Shown here: positions 36,223 to 45,477 of the stretch, piece after piece
Position numbering within the stretch: the first letter of the stretch is position 1
How the letters are laid out: each line of letters begins with the position of its first letter
Assembly (NCBI GenBank): GCA_937138415.1
Contig: CAKZPA010000011.1
Span: 1 to 64,000, forward strand
Direction: 5' to 3'
Origin: an uncultured Nitrospiraceae bacterium
GTDB lineage: Bacteria > Nitrospirota > Thermodesulfovibrionia > Thermodesulfovibrionales > SM23-35
Length of the DNA stretch: 64,000 bases
Program-made: the position numbers and the translations under genes
The notes under the pieces: generated by a model
The model's database searches: none
What the model was told of the DNA's origin: nothing
Seen by the model: the letters and a program-made list of their open reading frames with translations, nothing else

Positions 36223-39200
36223 TTATCGTTCTTTTATGTGGACGACCCGCTTCACAGGCGGTGGCGTCGTCATCAACGACAAACCCTGCTGAACAGGTGG
36301 AACGCCTTCCAGTGCCGACGTTTTTCGCCCGCCGGCCTCACCGCCGGCCTCGGGAGTAAAAGCACTCGCGAGATTGATCTGCTCGATAGCCCCTGTCGAT
36401 ACCTGCAAGAGCGCAACTCCTTTCAAGAGGTCGCCGGGAGCGCCGCCCGTGTTATACCTCAATGCCCAGATGAAACTTTTGCCGCCGTATGCACAGATGT
36501 CGTTATACGGTTTGTACGTCGTGAAAAAAACGATGCCGGTCGTTGCAGACTGCGGGTCGGTAATGACCCGTTCCGCTCTGTATGAACGGGTATAGGTTTC
36601 ACCGCCCTCTTTGTATTGATAGTTTCCCGGTTGGTCGAGGTTGATGTACCACCCGGTAAAGCTCGGGGAGGCGGTCGCGTCTTCCGAAGGCACACTGTTG
36701 ATATCGGTTACGTTGCAAACAGACCCGGAGACCGGGCAGTTCGACGCGCTGATACCGAGCGCTGAAGGACATGGCGTTGCAAAACCGGATGAAGAGAAAC
36801 ACGTATCTTTCACGCCGAACAGTCGTCTCTGGGATGTCGCGTCGTCCGTTGCGCTCCCCATTTCGAAGTAGTATCTTCCCGTGCCGAAATAGAGCCATAA
36901 AATTCCTTTGTGTTTGTTCAGCAATTTCGCGACAGAGGACGTAACAGGACCGATATCCTCGACGACATGGCTCCAGACCCAGTTGGCTGGTGATGGATCT
37001 CCTTTGGTGAGAAGCCGAAGCACGCCACCCTGATTCCATGTGCCATCCCCGCGCTTCACATACGGGACATAGACGACGTCGTCCTGGTAATCCAGATCGT
37101 AATCCAAATTCGTGTTGAGCATCGAGCCTGCAAAGGCATTTTCTATCCCCGTGTCGATGACCGTTATAGTAGGCAGCCCGGGAGTGGCCCGCAACGGAAT
37201 GATGAAAAGCCTTAACGGCTGATCTGATCTGCCCAGGAATTGATACTCCGGCACCCGTGTCGTCGGTCCGGTCGGGCCGGAACCAATGACCGCAAACCAG
37301 TGACCATTCTTCTCCTTGTCCGGATGACCTTCGCTGTCTCTTGCGCTAATTCTCACTATGGTCGGCCCCGTCGTTGCATAGCCGAGTAGAGAGTCCCCGT
37401 TCGAATCGGTTGGCGAAAACTCCCACAGAAGTTGGGGATTGTTTTCGTCGGTGATATCGAGGGCGAAGTAGGAAGAATAACCATTACCGTTAACCGGCGT
37501 CCTTACGCAGTCACTGTTATTGACCGTGCCGTCGCCATTGAGGTCGATCGTATTCGAGCTCGAGCACGTCGTTGACCTGTTCTTGCATGCTCCGCCGTAT
37601 CTCATTCCTCCAATGAGAATCGTCCGCCAGCTATTCTGTGTTTTTGTATCGCTGGGTTCTCCGTTAATGCTCGCGTCGAAAATGTATGGCGTGAGATCGA
37701 CCGAATAGACATGGCAGTACTCTATCTCCGTGAGGTATTTCAGGTACGGGAGCGCATTTTTCGGAATGAACGCCCACACTTCTTTCCCGAGATTGTTTCC
37801 CGACACCCTTGCGTGCTGATTCGAGCCTTGTCCGTCCCATTTTAACTCTAATGTGCCGAGCTTGAAGGCGTGGAGCATGCCGTCATTGCCGCCGGCGTAG
37901 ACCATGCCCCTGTTCTTGTACGTATTGGATCCCACGAAGGCCTTGTACGTCGTGTCTCCGTAGATTTCATCGTACGTATTCAATTTCATCCAGGAGGCGA
38001 TTCTCGGCGTCGAATTGAGTATATCTCCAAGTTTCCAGACCTTTGCGCTCTCCCCCTCGTCAGTCGCGTCTCCGTCTCCGTTAAGGTCGACCGCCGCGGT
38101 CCTTGGTCTTAAACTGTATTTCAAAGGATCGAGATGAAAATCTTCGCCGTGGACGTATCTGATGAGGATACGCGCATCGTCGACCCCGACGGTGCCGTTG
38201 CTGTTGAGGTCATCCGCGGGAGCTGTCGTCAGATTCAGATACGGCAACAAAGTGGCCGCGTTGTCGGTGTCTCCGTTATTGCTATCCTGGGAAAAATTCC
38301 CGGGAAGAAAGCTCGTGCCGTTGATCGTCGTGTAAATCTTTCTTTTATCCGAAGCGATATTCCGTTTCCAGAGTTCCACGCCCGCGTCCCACAGGTTCAC
38401 GGTCCTCTCGAAGGGGATCGTTTCGATGAGCGATGTGCTCCCATAAGCATAGCGGTCCGCGACCGTCATATCATCCTCATGGGAAAACCGCAGCGTCACT
38501 TTTTTGTCATTCGAAAGATCGAGAACTTTAGAAGATCCGGCGCCGCTGTCATCGAGAATGGTGCTCCCTTTGAAGAGAGGATCCACGAAGTACCAGTAGT
38601 TCACGAGTCTCCCGATCCAGCTTAGTCGTGTGTCGAATATTCCGATAGGACTTCTTGGCGTTTCCGGATAAAACACAACCTGTACGAGGTTCGCACCGCT
38701 GCCTTCGCCGGAAGCGAGCACCGAGGCCGCGGTCCCCGAAGATGCGCGCCTCAGCATTTCGAGGATGGCTCGTTCGAGCGTCGCGAGTAATTCTTCGGGT
38801 TTATCGACTTCGTAATAGAGGCCGTCGCTTATGTATGCGGCATACTGGAGTTTCGCTTTGGTAACCGCCGAGGTCCCGCTGCCGTAAAACGTCGTGTGCG
38901 CGACGAACGTGGATATGTTCTGTCTCGGCCTAGGACCGTCAGCGGGATAGTGGTCCTTGTTGTAGGCCGCGCAGGTATTTCTCGGGAAGACATCCGTAAC
39001 AGATGCCCCAGCGATCCCCGCGCCCTCGTAGGGCGCTCCGCTCGGATACTTCAGGTTCGCGCACGCGGATGGGAGCGTCGACAAGGCTCCAGTCAAATCG
39101 GTGCCGGTTGTCATGTAGAGGGCGAACGTTTTCCTGCACGCTTTCAGGGGATCCGTGGCCCAACTATAGGGGGATTGCGTCGTCGCGTTATCCTTGTCCT

Positions 39201-40212
39201 CGTACGTGGACGATAGGCCTCTGAAGTACTTCGATATGTCTTCCATCATCGTCCCGAGAGGGATGGCTCCATCGACACCGGGTTCCCTGGATATGGCATT
39301 CAGGAGCTCGGGGACAAGCGGTGCTTTGCTCGTCGACGTGCAATTGCCTCCCCTGCTGTCGCAGAGGATATCCCTCTGCCTGTCGACCGATGCGGTACTC
39401 GCCTGCCATCTCTTGATGCCAAATCGTGGCGCGTCTTCGTCATAGAGCAGGTCTCTGTTTTTATCGGCGATCTTCTGGATCAGACCGATTCTCAGGCTTA
39501 TGTTGGCGTCGTCAGTCAGGCTCGAAGGGTTCGGGTGTTTCACGCTGATGTTGGCGCCTTTATTGGTTGCCATTATCAGTGTCCCTCCACTACAGTTGGA
39601 GGTGCCCGTCCTGATTTCTACCTGTGAGGGCGAGGCTGACCCTTTCGTAAGACTAAATGAGTACAGGATGCCGCCATGTGTCCCGGATACGCATGAATCC
39701 GACGAATCATCCCACTGCCCGTAACTCACCAGGTCGCCTAAATATGTGAATACTACGCCCGCATCCGGCTGCCCGCCCAATTTCGGCCAGCCGAAGCCTA
39801 TCAACGCCTTCCTCGAAAGGTCGAGCGCGCTCATCGTCGCCCAGTTCAGGATGTTCCCGGGGATACAGTTGGCGCCTGCTGCCGGGGTACACGTCGTCGA
39901 TTTTTCAAAATATCCTTTGACCCCGAAAAGAGTGCTCGTTGCATTATAGGCGTAATTCGCGTTCGACTCGAAAAAACCGAAATATGGGTGGCTGGAATCA
40001 TAGACCAGGCCCTTATAGGCTCTTTGTTGTATGGCGTTCCCTTTTTCGTACCCGATCATGATGTTCGGCGGAACGCCGCCCCGCATCACATAGGGCGGGA
40101 TCAGGCAATAATCTTGCATTTGAGTGGCGTGCGAAGGATAGGGCACTGCGAAAAAAAGAACCACTGCCAAGAGTGTCACATATGTCGTCGCCTTTCCACG
40201 CATTGTCATCAT
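36223..40212 (-). CDS. pilY1: PilY1-like type IV pilus tip adhesin (copy A)
   Basis: This 1329-residue secreted protein has a signal peptide (cut after PSHA). Its N-terminal half includes VPPNIMIGYEKGNAIQQRAY where PilY1 usually has a metal-binding DxSxS, and GNILNWATMSALDLSRKAL. Next come SGTAASVLASGEGSGANLVQ and an EF-hand/dockerin-like loop LNSNGTVGVDDARILIRYVH. The C-terminal PilC/PilY propeller shows VWKLGDILNSTPRI, MVYAGGNDGMLHAFKLGTL and WRTILIGGMRYGGACK, plus a second Ca-type loop DLNGDGTVNNSD. It is the first gene of cassette A, 45 bp from a sigma-54-type promoter. Confidence 0.88.
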   Translation of the reverse strand: MMTMRGKATTYVTLLAVVLFFAVPYPSHATQMQDYCLIPPYVMRGGVPPNIMIGYEKGNAIQQRAYKGLVYDSSHPYFGFFESNANYAYNATSTLFGVKGYFEKSTTCTPAAGANCIPGNILNWATMSALDLSRKALIGFGWPKLGGQPDAGVVFTYLGDLVSYGQWDDSSDSCVSGTHGGILYSFSLTKGSASPSQVEIRTGTSNCSGGTLIMATNKGANISVKHPNPSSLTDDANISLRIGLIQKIADKNRDLLYDEDAPRFGIKRWQASTASVDRQRDILCDSRGGNCTSTSKAPLVPELLNAISREPGVDGAIPLGTMMEDISKYFRGLSSTYEDKDNATTQSPYSWATDPLKACRKTFALYMTTGTDLTGALSTLPSACANLKYPSGAPYEGAGIAGASVTDVFPRNTCAAYNKDHYPADGPRPRQNISTFVAHTTFYGSGTSAVTKAKLQYAAYISDGLYYEVDKPEELLATLERAILEMLRRASSGTAASVLASGEGSGANLVQVVFYPETPRSPIGIFDTRLSWIGRLVNYWYFVDPLFKGSTILDDSGAGSSKVLDLSNDKKVTLRFSHEDDMTVADRYAYGSTSLIETIPFERTVNLWDAGVELWKRNIASDKRKIYTTINGTSFLPGNFSQDSNNGDTDNAATLLPYLNLTTAPADDLNSNGTVGVDDARILIRYVHGEDFHLDPLKYSLRPRTAAVDLNGDGDATDEGESAKVWKLGDILNSTPRIASWMKLNTYDEIYGDTTYKAFVGSNTYKNRGMVYAGGNDGMLHAFKLGTLELKWDGQGSNQHARVSGNNLGKEVWAFIPKNALPYLKYLTEIEYCHVYSVDLTPYIFDASINGEPSDTKTQNSWRTILIGGMRYGGACKNRSTTCSSSNTIDLNGDGTVNNSDCVRTPVNGNGYSSYFALDITDENNPQLLWEFSPTDSNGDSLLGYATTGPTIVRISARDSEGHPDKEKNGHWFAVIGSGPTGPTTRVPEYQFLGRSDQPLRLFIIPLRATPGLPTITVIDTGIENAFAGSMLNTNLDYDLDYQDDVVYVPYVKRGDGTWNQGGVLRLLTKGDPSPANWVWSHVVEDIGPVTSSVAKLLNKHKGILWLYFGTGRYYFEMGSATDDATSQRRLFGVKDTCFSSSGFATPCPSALGISASNCPVSGSVCNVTDINSVPSEDATASPSFTGWYINLDQPGNYQYKEGGETYTRSYRAERVITDPQSATTGIVFFTTYKPYNDICAYGGKSFIWALRYNTGGAPGDLLKGVALLQVSTGAIEQINLASAFTPEAGGEAGGRKTSALEGVPPVQQGLSLMTTPPPVKRVVHIKER

Positions 40213-40256
40213 TAGTCGACACCTCTCTTATCTCTCGAACTGTCATGATGGTATTA

Positions 40257-40271
40257 GCAAGTGTAGTGCCA
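40257..40271 (-). promoter_or_regulatory. Sigma-54-type (-24/-12) promoter for pilus cassette A
   Basis: On the minus strand the sequence is TGGCAC-TACAC-TTGC. The GG and GC pairs are ten bases apart, a full match to the RpoN -24/-12 consensus. It points at pilY1-A, whose start is about 45 bp downstream. RpoN control of type IV pilus genes is well known in other bacteria. An activator is required, and none is in the window. Confidence 0.78.
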
Positions 40272-40388
40272 GTACTGAATACCGCTTAACATGTGCTTTT
40301 TTAAATAAGGATGGGTAAAAAAGGTATGTAAAGTATGGCGTGAATTTCACAGTTCATCGGTCAGGCTGGTCCGATAGTGAAGATTCTG

Positions 40389-40403
40389 TGGCACCACAAT
40401 TGC
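40389..40403 (+). promoter_or_regulatory. Sigma-54-type (-24/-12) promoter for ugd
   Basis: TGGCAC-CACAA-TTGC on the plus strand has exact GG-N10-GC spacing and points at ugd, about 88 bp upstream of its start. It mirrors the divergent promoter at 40257-40271, with 117 bp between the two. A separate sigma-70-like -10, TATAAT, sits at 40446-40451 with a poor -35, so ugd may have two promoters. Confidence 0.75.
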
Positions 40404-40490
40404 CTAATTCCTGCCTCTGCCGCTGTGAACCGGTCTGCGATAGTTTATAATGAAGTCACGCTTTCATTACAGCATCGGTTTGGAGGAACC

Positions 40491-41792
40491 ATGCATATTG
40501 GCATTATTGGGACCGGTTACGTTGGCTTAGTCACGGGTGCTTGCTTTGCCGAGTTCGGGTTGTTCGTGACGTGCGTCGACAGAGACGAACGAAAAATACG
40601 GATGCTCAAGAAGGGAGAGGTCCCATTCTACGAGCCGGGCATTACGGAGCTGGTGAAACGGAACCTCGCACAGGGCAGGCTCCACTTCACTACAAAGATA
40701 GAGAAGGCGGTCGCGTCATCGCTCGTGATTTTTATCGCGGTAGGGACTCCACGCAGAGGGGATGGCTCCGCGGACCTGAAATACGTCGAAGAAGTCGCGG
40801 AGGAAATCGCGCGGGCGATGGACGGCTATAAGGTCATCGTGACGAAGAGCACGGTGCCGGTGGGTACGGGCCAGAAGATTCGTGATATTATCTCGCGGCA
40901 CTTAAAAGCAAAGACCAATTTCGATATCGTTTCGAACCCTGAATTTCTGCGCGAGGGGTCGGCGATCGAAGATTTCATGCGGCCGAACAGGGTTGTGATC
41001 GGCGCGGGCAGCGACCAGGCGATCGCCATCATGAAAGATCTCTACAAGCCTCTCTATTTGATCGAGACGCCGTTCGTGATTACCAATGTCGAGACCGCAG
41101 AAATGATCAAATACGCCTCGAACTCTTTTCTCGCGACAAAGATCTCGTTCATCAACGAGATGGCGAACCTCTGCGAGAAAGTGGGCGCGGATGTCCATAC
41201 GGTCGCGAAAGGGATGGGGCTCGATCAGCGGATCGGGCCAAAATTTCTCCATCCCGGACCGGGGTATGGAGGATCGTGCCTCCCCAAAGACACCCATGCC
41301 CTGCTGAGGATCGCCGAGCAGCACGGCGTGAAACTGCGTGTCGTCGATGCGGCGGTACAGGCGAACGAGTACCAGAGGCAACGGATGATCGAAAAGATAA
41401 AAGGTGCCGTCGGGTCGCTGAAAGGGAAGACGCTCGCATTGCTCGGCTTGTCGTACAAGCCGAATACCGATGACATCCGTGATGCGCCTTCACTTTCCAT
41501 CATTCGGTCGCTCGCGGACGAGGGGGCGACCATCAGGGCGTACGATCCCGTCTCGATGAAGGAAGTGGCGAAGACGTTCCCCGGGGTGAAGTGCTGCAGC
41601 GACGCGTACGACGCAGCGAAAGGTGCCGACGCGCTCGTCATCGTGACGGAATGGAACATGTTCAGAAATCTCGAACTCGATCGCGTCAAGAAACTCATGA
41701 AAGGTCACTACTTCTTCGATTTAAGGAATGTCTACGACCCTCAGAAAGTCAAGGGGAAAGGGTTCCACTACGTCGGTGTGGGAAGAGGATAA
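40491..41792 (+). CDS. ugd: UDP-glucose 6-dehydrogenase
   Basis: The enzyme oxidises UDP-glucose to UDP-glucuronate with two NAD+, for surface polysaccharide precursors. The 433 residues start with the Rossmann motif MHIGIIGTGYVGLVTGACFA. The catalytic Cys lies in GPGYGGSCLPKD (about 256-267); the central dimer region is NVETAEMIKYASNSFLA; and the C-terminal domain has ALLGLSYKPNTDDIRDAPS. The ATG at 40491 is behind TGGAGG; the frame is open upstream but is not family-like. It stands alone, divergent from the pilus cluster. Confidence 0.95.
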   Translation: MHIGIIGTGYVGLVTGACFAEFGLFVTCVDRDERKIRMLKKGEVPFYEPGITELVKRNLAQGRLHFTTKIEKAVASSLVIFIAVGTPRRGDGSADLKYVEEVAEEIARAMDGYKVIVTKSTVPVGTGQKIRDIISRHLKAKTNFDIVSNPEFLREGSAIEDFMRPNRVVIGAGSDQAIAIMKDLYKPLYLIETPFVITNVETAEMIKYASNSFLATKISFINEMANLCEKVGADVHTVAKGMGLDQRIGPKFLHPGPGYGGSCLPKDTHALLRIAEQHGVKLRVVDAAVQANEYQRQRMIEKIKGAVGSLKGKTLALLGLSYKPNTDDIRDAPSLSIIRSLADEGATIRAYDPVSMKEVAKTFPGVKCCSDAYDAAKGADALVIVTEWNMFRNLELDRVKKLMKGHYFFDLRNVYDPQKVKGKGFHYVGVGRG

Positions 41793-42037
41793 AACGATAG
41801 CCGAATAACTGGCAGGCTGCCGAGGAAGTTCTTTCTGTTCGATTCACCCTGAGCATAGCAAAAGAGCCTCGAGAGCCCGAAAGGACATGATACTGAGCCA
41901 GAGATCGTGATCGCTCGGTTGTTTGAGGAGACCTCAAATGACAAGGATGACGGGTCGGAGGGATGATTATCGCTATGCTTGGATCTTTTCTACAGCCTGC
42001 GAATGAACAATAGTCGGCGGCGAATTGTAATTCTGCC

Positions 42038-42481
42038 ATGAAGGTTGTCTCGCAAAATAGAAAAGCGTACCACGACTACCACATCGAAGATACCCTCGAG
42101 GCGGGAATCGCCCTCCTCGGCACGGAGGTGAAATCTTTACGCGAAGGCAGGGCGAATCTGAGAGACAGTTATGTCGCAGTCAAGGGGGGCGAAGCGTATC
42201 TCATGAACTGCCATATCAGCCCGTACAGCCACGGGAATATCATGAATCACGAACCCCTGAGGACGAGGAAGCTCCTGCTCCACCGCAAAGAAATAGACTG
42301 GCTTCGCGGCAAGATTGAAGCGAAGGGGTATACTCTGGTGCCGCTGAAGCTCTACTTCAAGGATTCGTATGCGAAAGTCGAGATCGGGCTCGCGCGCGGC
42401 AAGAAGAGTTTCGAGAAGAGAGAGACGATAAAAGCGAGGGACGCGAAGAGAGAAATAGAAAAGGCCTTAAAAAAACGGTAG
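42038..42481 (+). CDS. smpB: SsrA-binding protein SmpB
   Basis: SmpB binds the tRNA-like part of tmRNA and brings it to stalled ribosomes for trans-translation. The 147 residues contain [49 protein letters not shown] and [18 protein letters not shown]; a lysine-rich tail ([13 protein letters not shown]) follows, as expected. No clear ribosome site precedes the ATG. The tmRNA gene starts 115 bp downstream on the same strand. Confidence 0.96.
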   Translation: MKVVSQNRKAYHDYHIEDTLEAGIALLGTEVKSLREGRANLRDSYVAVKGGEAYLMNCHISPYSHGNIMNHEPLRTRKLLLHRKEIDWLRGKIEAKGYTLVPLKLYFKDSYAKVEIGLARGKKSFEKRETIKARDAKREIEKALKKR

Positions 42482-42547
42482 GGCTCCATCGGGTAGAGTC
42501 ACACCTGTGCGGTATCGAGCACTCATCGATATCGTGGCATCCGCCCC

Positions 42548-42576
42548 TTGAAACGCGTTTTCGGCTAAAATAATAA
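42548..42576 (+). promoter_or_regulatory. Candidate promoter of tmRNA
   Basis: TTGAAA (42548-42553) and TAATAA (42571-42576) are 17 bp apart and end 21 bp before the mature 5' end. TATAAT at 42577-42582 is an alternative -10, though its -35 would be poor. The AT-rich stretch stands out in a GC-rich region. Confidence 0.45.
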
Positions 42577-42596
42577 TATAATAGGTAATGGAGAAA

Positions 42597-42945
42597 GGGG
42601 GCGAAAGGGCTCGACGGGGGTTACGAGGATCAGGATGCATGTCGTGGCTCCGTCACCACGGAAAAAGACGGAAACACATACAAACGCCAACAACGAACTG
42701 GCACTCGCCGCTTAATTAACTGAGCGGCACGCTCCCCTGAGGTTGCCTGTGCTTCAGGGATCGGCGTCGGTCAGCAGGCTGGCTTCGGGACGTTCTCCCG
42801 ATCCCGGAGCGAGACGCAGGGAGATAGGATGCCGGGACGCCCGCCTGGCGGCAGCCCGGTGTTCGAATGCAGTAGCCGGGATACACATGTAGAGTCCTGA
42901 GAGTAGTGCTTTCGGACGCGGGTTCAATTCCCGCCGCCTCCACCA
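42597..42945 (+). ncRNA. ssrA: Transfer-messenger RNA (tmRNA)
   Basis: The 5' end GGGGGCGAAAGGGCTCGACG pairs through GGGGGCG with CGCCTCC just before the encoded ACCA at the 3' end; GGTTCAATTC near 42921 is the T-loop. The tag frame starts at 42686: Ala-Asn-Asn-Glu-Leu-Ala-Leu-Ala-Ala, then TAA at 42713. The terminal LAA is the usual degradation signal. The tag is nine codons, one fewer than in Escherichia coli. The encoded CCA, the 349-nt length and the adjacent smpB all support the call. A 76-codon frame on the opposite strand is spurious. Confidence 0.97.
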
Positions 42946-43047
42946 TTACATTGCGTTCCGCGCCTGGCGGATTCTCCTCCCGTATTTGTCGGCAAACGCT
43001 GAATGCCTCCTCTTTTCTGCTATCATATCGGGAGAATTATCAATGAA

Positions 43048-44061
43048 ATGGTAACGGGTCGGAGCGTGTTTCTATTCTTTCACGGTATCATTGCCATGTG
43101 CATAGCGATATCCCTCTCGCTCGCGCAAGCTTCGCACGCTGTGGAGAAAAAGAGAACGGTTTTGCTCAAATTCAATCAAGAAAACGGCCTCCTTCGGGTC
43201 GTGTTCGAGGGGGAAGAGGCGTTCATCAGCAAGATTAAGGTGACGACCTCGTCTTCCCAGATCAAGATGGAATTTCCCGGACCTATCGACCTGCGATCCC
43301 AAAAGGATCTTCCGTTTGAAATCGTGCCATCCGAAAAATCGGTCGTTATCACTCCGCGGGGGCAATTCGACCTCAAGTTCTTTCGGCTCCCCGATCCGCC
43401 GCGTTTTGTGCTCGATATCCAGACAAAGGAACGCGAGTCCGCAAAGCAAGAAGGGGTGACCCCCGAAAAACAGACGGATAAACCGGGCGAGCAGCAAACG
43501 CCCGCCGGAAAGTCCGGCAGGATCGTCATCGACGCGGGGCACGGAGGTTTCGAGTTCGGTGTCACATCGGGGAGCCTTCGCGAAAAAGACCTCAATCTTT
43601 CGCTCGCTCGGGACGTGGGCGCGGCACTGGCGAAAAAAGGGAAAAAGGTATTTTTCGTCAGGAAGGATGATCAGTATGTGCCCATGAGCGATCGAATTCG
43701 GCTCGTGAACCAGGTCGCCCCTGATGTCTTTATCAGTATTCACGCTACTCAGTCGCCCTTTTTCGTACTCTATGAGACACTGCTGGAGGAGCGGGGCTTC
43801 GATGACTATCGGGTTGACGCGAATCAAAGGCGATACGCGGCGAAAAGCAAGGCATTATCGGACAACCTCGAACGTGCGATCGAGGATGGCTTGAAGGAGG
43901 ACGTTATCCGTCGGAGCTTGCCGCTGCCGCTCGTGCAGTCCGCGGGGGCTCCCGCGGTTTTTCTCGAATATCCCTTCTCCGAGGTTGCGGCCTATGATCA
44001 GCAGAAGAAAACCCGATTGGTCCAAGCCATCGTCTCGGGACTTCTCGCGCACGGTCTTTAA
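43048..44061 (+). CDS. N-acetylmuramoyl-L-alanine amidase (AmiC type)
   Basis: This periplasmic zinc amidase cuts the stem peptide from muramic acid and is used in cell separation. It has 337 residues with a signal peptide and an N-terminal AMIN-like domain (about 35-120: LRVVFEGEEAFISKIKVTTS). A Pro/Gln-rich linker leads to an Amidase_3 domain with zinc ligands in IDAGHGGFEFG, REKDLNL and FISIHATQS and the catalytic Glu in AVFLEYPFS. The usual Asn after SIHA is replaced (SIHAT), and the insert that normally follows is short. An upstream ATG at 43003 is possible. Confidence 0.85.
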   Translation: MVTGRSVFLFFHGIIAMCIAISLSLAQASHAVEKKRTVLLKFNQENGLLRVVFEGEEAFISKIKVTTSSSQIKMEFPGPIDLRSQKDLPFEIVPSEKSVVITPRGQFDLKFFRLPDPPRFVLDIQTKERESAKQEGVTPEKQTDKPGEQQTPAGKSGRIVIDAGHGGFEFGVTSGSLREKDLNLSLARDVGAALAKKGKKVFFVRKDDQYVPMSDRIRLVNQVAPDVFISIHATQSPFFVLYETLLEERGFDDYRVDANQRRYAAKSKALSDNLERAIEDGLKEDVIRRSLPLPLVQSAGAPAVFLEYPFSEVAAYDQQKKTRLVQAIVSGLLAHGL

Positions 44062-44094
44062 ATTGATTCTGCAGGGATGGCAAGAGGATCTTTG

Positions 44095-44655
44095 ATGAAC
44101 AGAAAGCGAGCGTTCGGCGTTCTCGCGTTTGGTTTCTTGTTTGTCGGTGGCATCATCGCCGGATACCTTTATTTTGCGAAGATCGTCTGGCGCGAAGAGA
44201 GTCCTTCCGTGGTCGCACCCCTGGCGAGCACGCCCGAAGAGTTGTACTCTCTGAGGATTTACTATCCGGTAGGGGACCAGCTCCAGATGGAAGAGAGGCG
44301 GCCGCCCCGGCGGAAAGGTTCGACGGCGGTGGCCGAAGCTATCGTGGAGGAATATCTGAGGGGATCGGCGGTGGCGACGGTTTCCTTTTTCCCCCGCGGC
44401 GCGAGGCTCCTCGGTGTCTACAGAGGGACGGATGGAGTACTCTACGTCGATCTTTCGGATGAATTCCGGAGGAATTTTCAGGGCGATGCACTCGCGGAGT
44501 TTCTCCTGCTGAAGGGCATCTATGAAAGTCTCATCGCGAACATTCAGGACGTGCAAGACGTCAAGCTCCTCATCGAGGGGAAAGAGCTGGAGTCGCTCGG
44601 TGGCCATCTCTCGCTCTCCCAGCCGCTGAAGGATCTGGTGTCGCGTGCAGAGTGA
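44095..44655 (+). CDS. GerMN-domain membrane-anchored protein
   Basis: This 186-residue protein has one N-terminal membrane anchor (FGVLAFGFLFVGGIIAGYLY). A periplasmic GerMN domain follows, with STAVAEAIVEEYLRG, FFPRGARLLGVYRGTDGVLY, VDLSDEFRRNF and AEFLLLKGIYESLI. GerMN domains occur in spore germination proteins and in many envelope proteins of non-sporulating diderms, where they probably bind cell-wall or other ligands. It lies between an amidase and murI, which fits a wall-related role. The start at 44095 follows AGAGGATC; 44077 is an alternative. It overlaps murI by 11 bp. Confidence 0.75.
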   Translation: MNRKRAFGVLAFGFLFVGGIIAGYLYFAKIVWREESPSVVAPLASTPEELYSLRIYYPVGDQLQMEERRPPRRKGSTAVAEAIVEEYLRGSAVATVSFFPRGARLLGVYRGTDGVLYVDLSDEFRRNFQGDALAEFLLLKGIYESLIANIQDVQDVKLLIEGKELESLGGHLSLSQPLKDLVSRAE

Positions 44656-45460
44656 CCACAAGAACAGGCCGATCGGCATCTTCGATTCCGGCATCGGCGG
44701 GCTGACCGTTCTGAAAGAGATTGCGCGCATCCTGCCGGACGAAAATACGATCTATCTCGGGGATACGGCCCGGGTCCCTTACGGTATCCGTTCCCCCGAG
44801 ACGGTGATCCGCTACTCGTTCGAAAATACCAAATTCCTCTCGCAGAAAGACATCAAGATACTGGTGATTGCCTGTAACACAGCATCTTCCGTGAGCCTTA
44901 ACGCGATACGGAGCAGGATTTCTATCCCGGTCGTCGGGGTGATCGAACCCGGAGCAAAGGCGGCGGCATTGGCGACGCGCACGAAAAAGGTCGGGGTTAT
45001 CGGGACCGAGGCGACGATCAAAAGCAGCGCGTATGCGAAAGCGATTAAAGCGCTCGACGGTGGCATCGACGTTTACGGGGTCGCCTGCCCTCTCTTTGTT
45101 CCTCTGGTTGAAGAGGGATGGACGGAGGGACGGATTGCCCAGCTGGTCGCGGAAGAGTATCTCGCGGGACTCAAGAATCGAGATATCGATACCGTTGTCC
45201 TTGGGTGTACCCACTATCCCCTTCTCAAAAAGGTGATCGGGGATGTCATGGGAGCTCGCGTGCAGCTCATCGATTCGGCGATCGAAATTTCGATCGAAAT
45301 CAAGGGCATTCTGGAGAAACTCGGCATGAAGCGCGATGCGGGGGATACGACGTTCAGGGAATTTTACGTGACCGATTCTCCCGAGCGATTCCTGAAAGTG
45401 GGGGAACGGTTCCTCGGTCACCCGATAGAACACATCGAGAAAATCATCGTTGGAACATAG
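44645..45460 (+). CDS. murI: Glutamate racemase
   Basis: The cytoplasmic enzyme makes D-glutamate for peptidoglycan from L-glutamate by a two-base mechanism. The 271 residues contain [14 protein letters not shown] (10-23), GDTARVPYG (39-47), the first catalytic Cys in VIACNTASS (about 75-83) and the second in [11 protein letters not shown] (about 183-193). It starts with GTG inside the end of the GerMN gene and precedes rph by 17 bp, in one run of five plus-strand genes (amidase to ftsH). Confidence 0.96.
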   Translation: MQSDHKNRPIGIFDSGIGGLTVLKEIARILPDENTIYLGDTARVPYGIRSPETVIRYSFENTKFLSQKDIKILVIACNTASSVSLNAIRSRISIPVVGVIEPGAKAAALATRTKKVGVIGTEATIKSSAYAKAIKALDGGIDVYGVACPLFVPLVEEGWTEGRIAQLVAEEYLAGLKNRDIDTVVLGCTHYPLLKKVIGDVMGARVQLIDSAIEISIEIKGILEKLGMKRDAGDTTFREFYVTDSPERFLKVGERFLGHPIEHIEKIIVGT

Positions 45461-45477
45461 AGTGGAGGATACACGGT

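Noticed and set aside
41793-42037. Gene or RNA in the ugd-smpB gap
   Set aside because: No frame of reasonable length, no strong hairpin and no T-run were found; it appears empty.
42716-42946. 76-codon open frame on the minus strand
   Set aside because: It is the complement of the tmRNA gene, whose paired ends, tag frame and CCA are clear.
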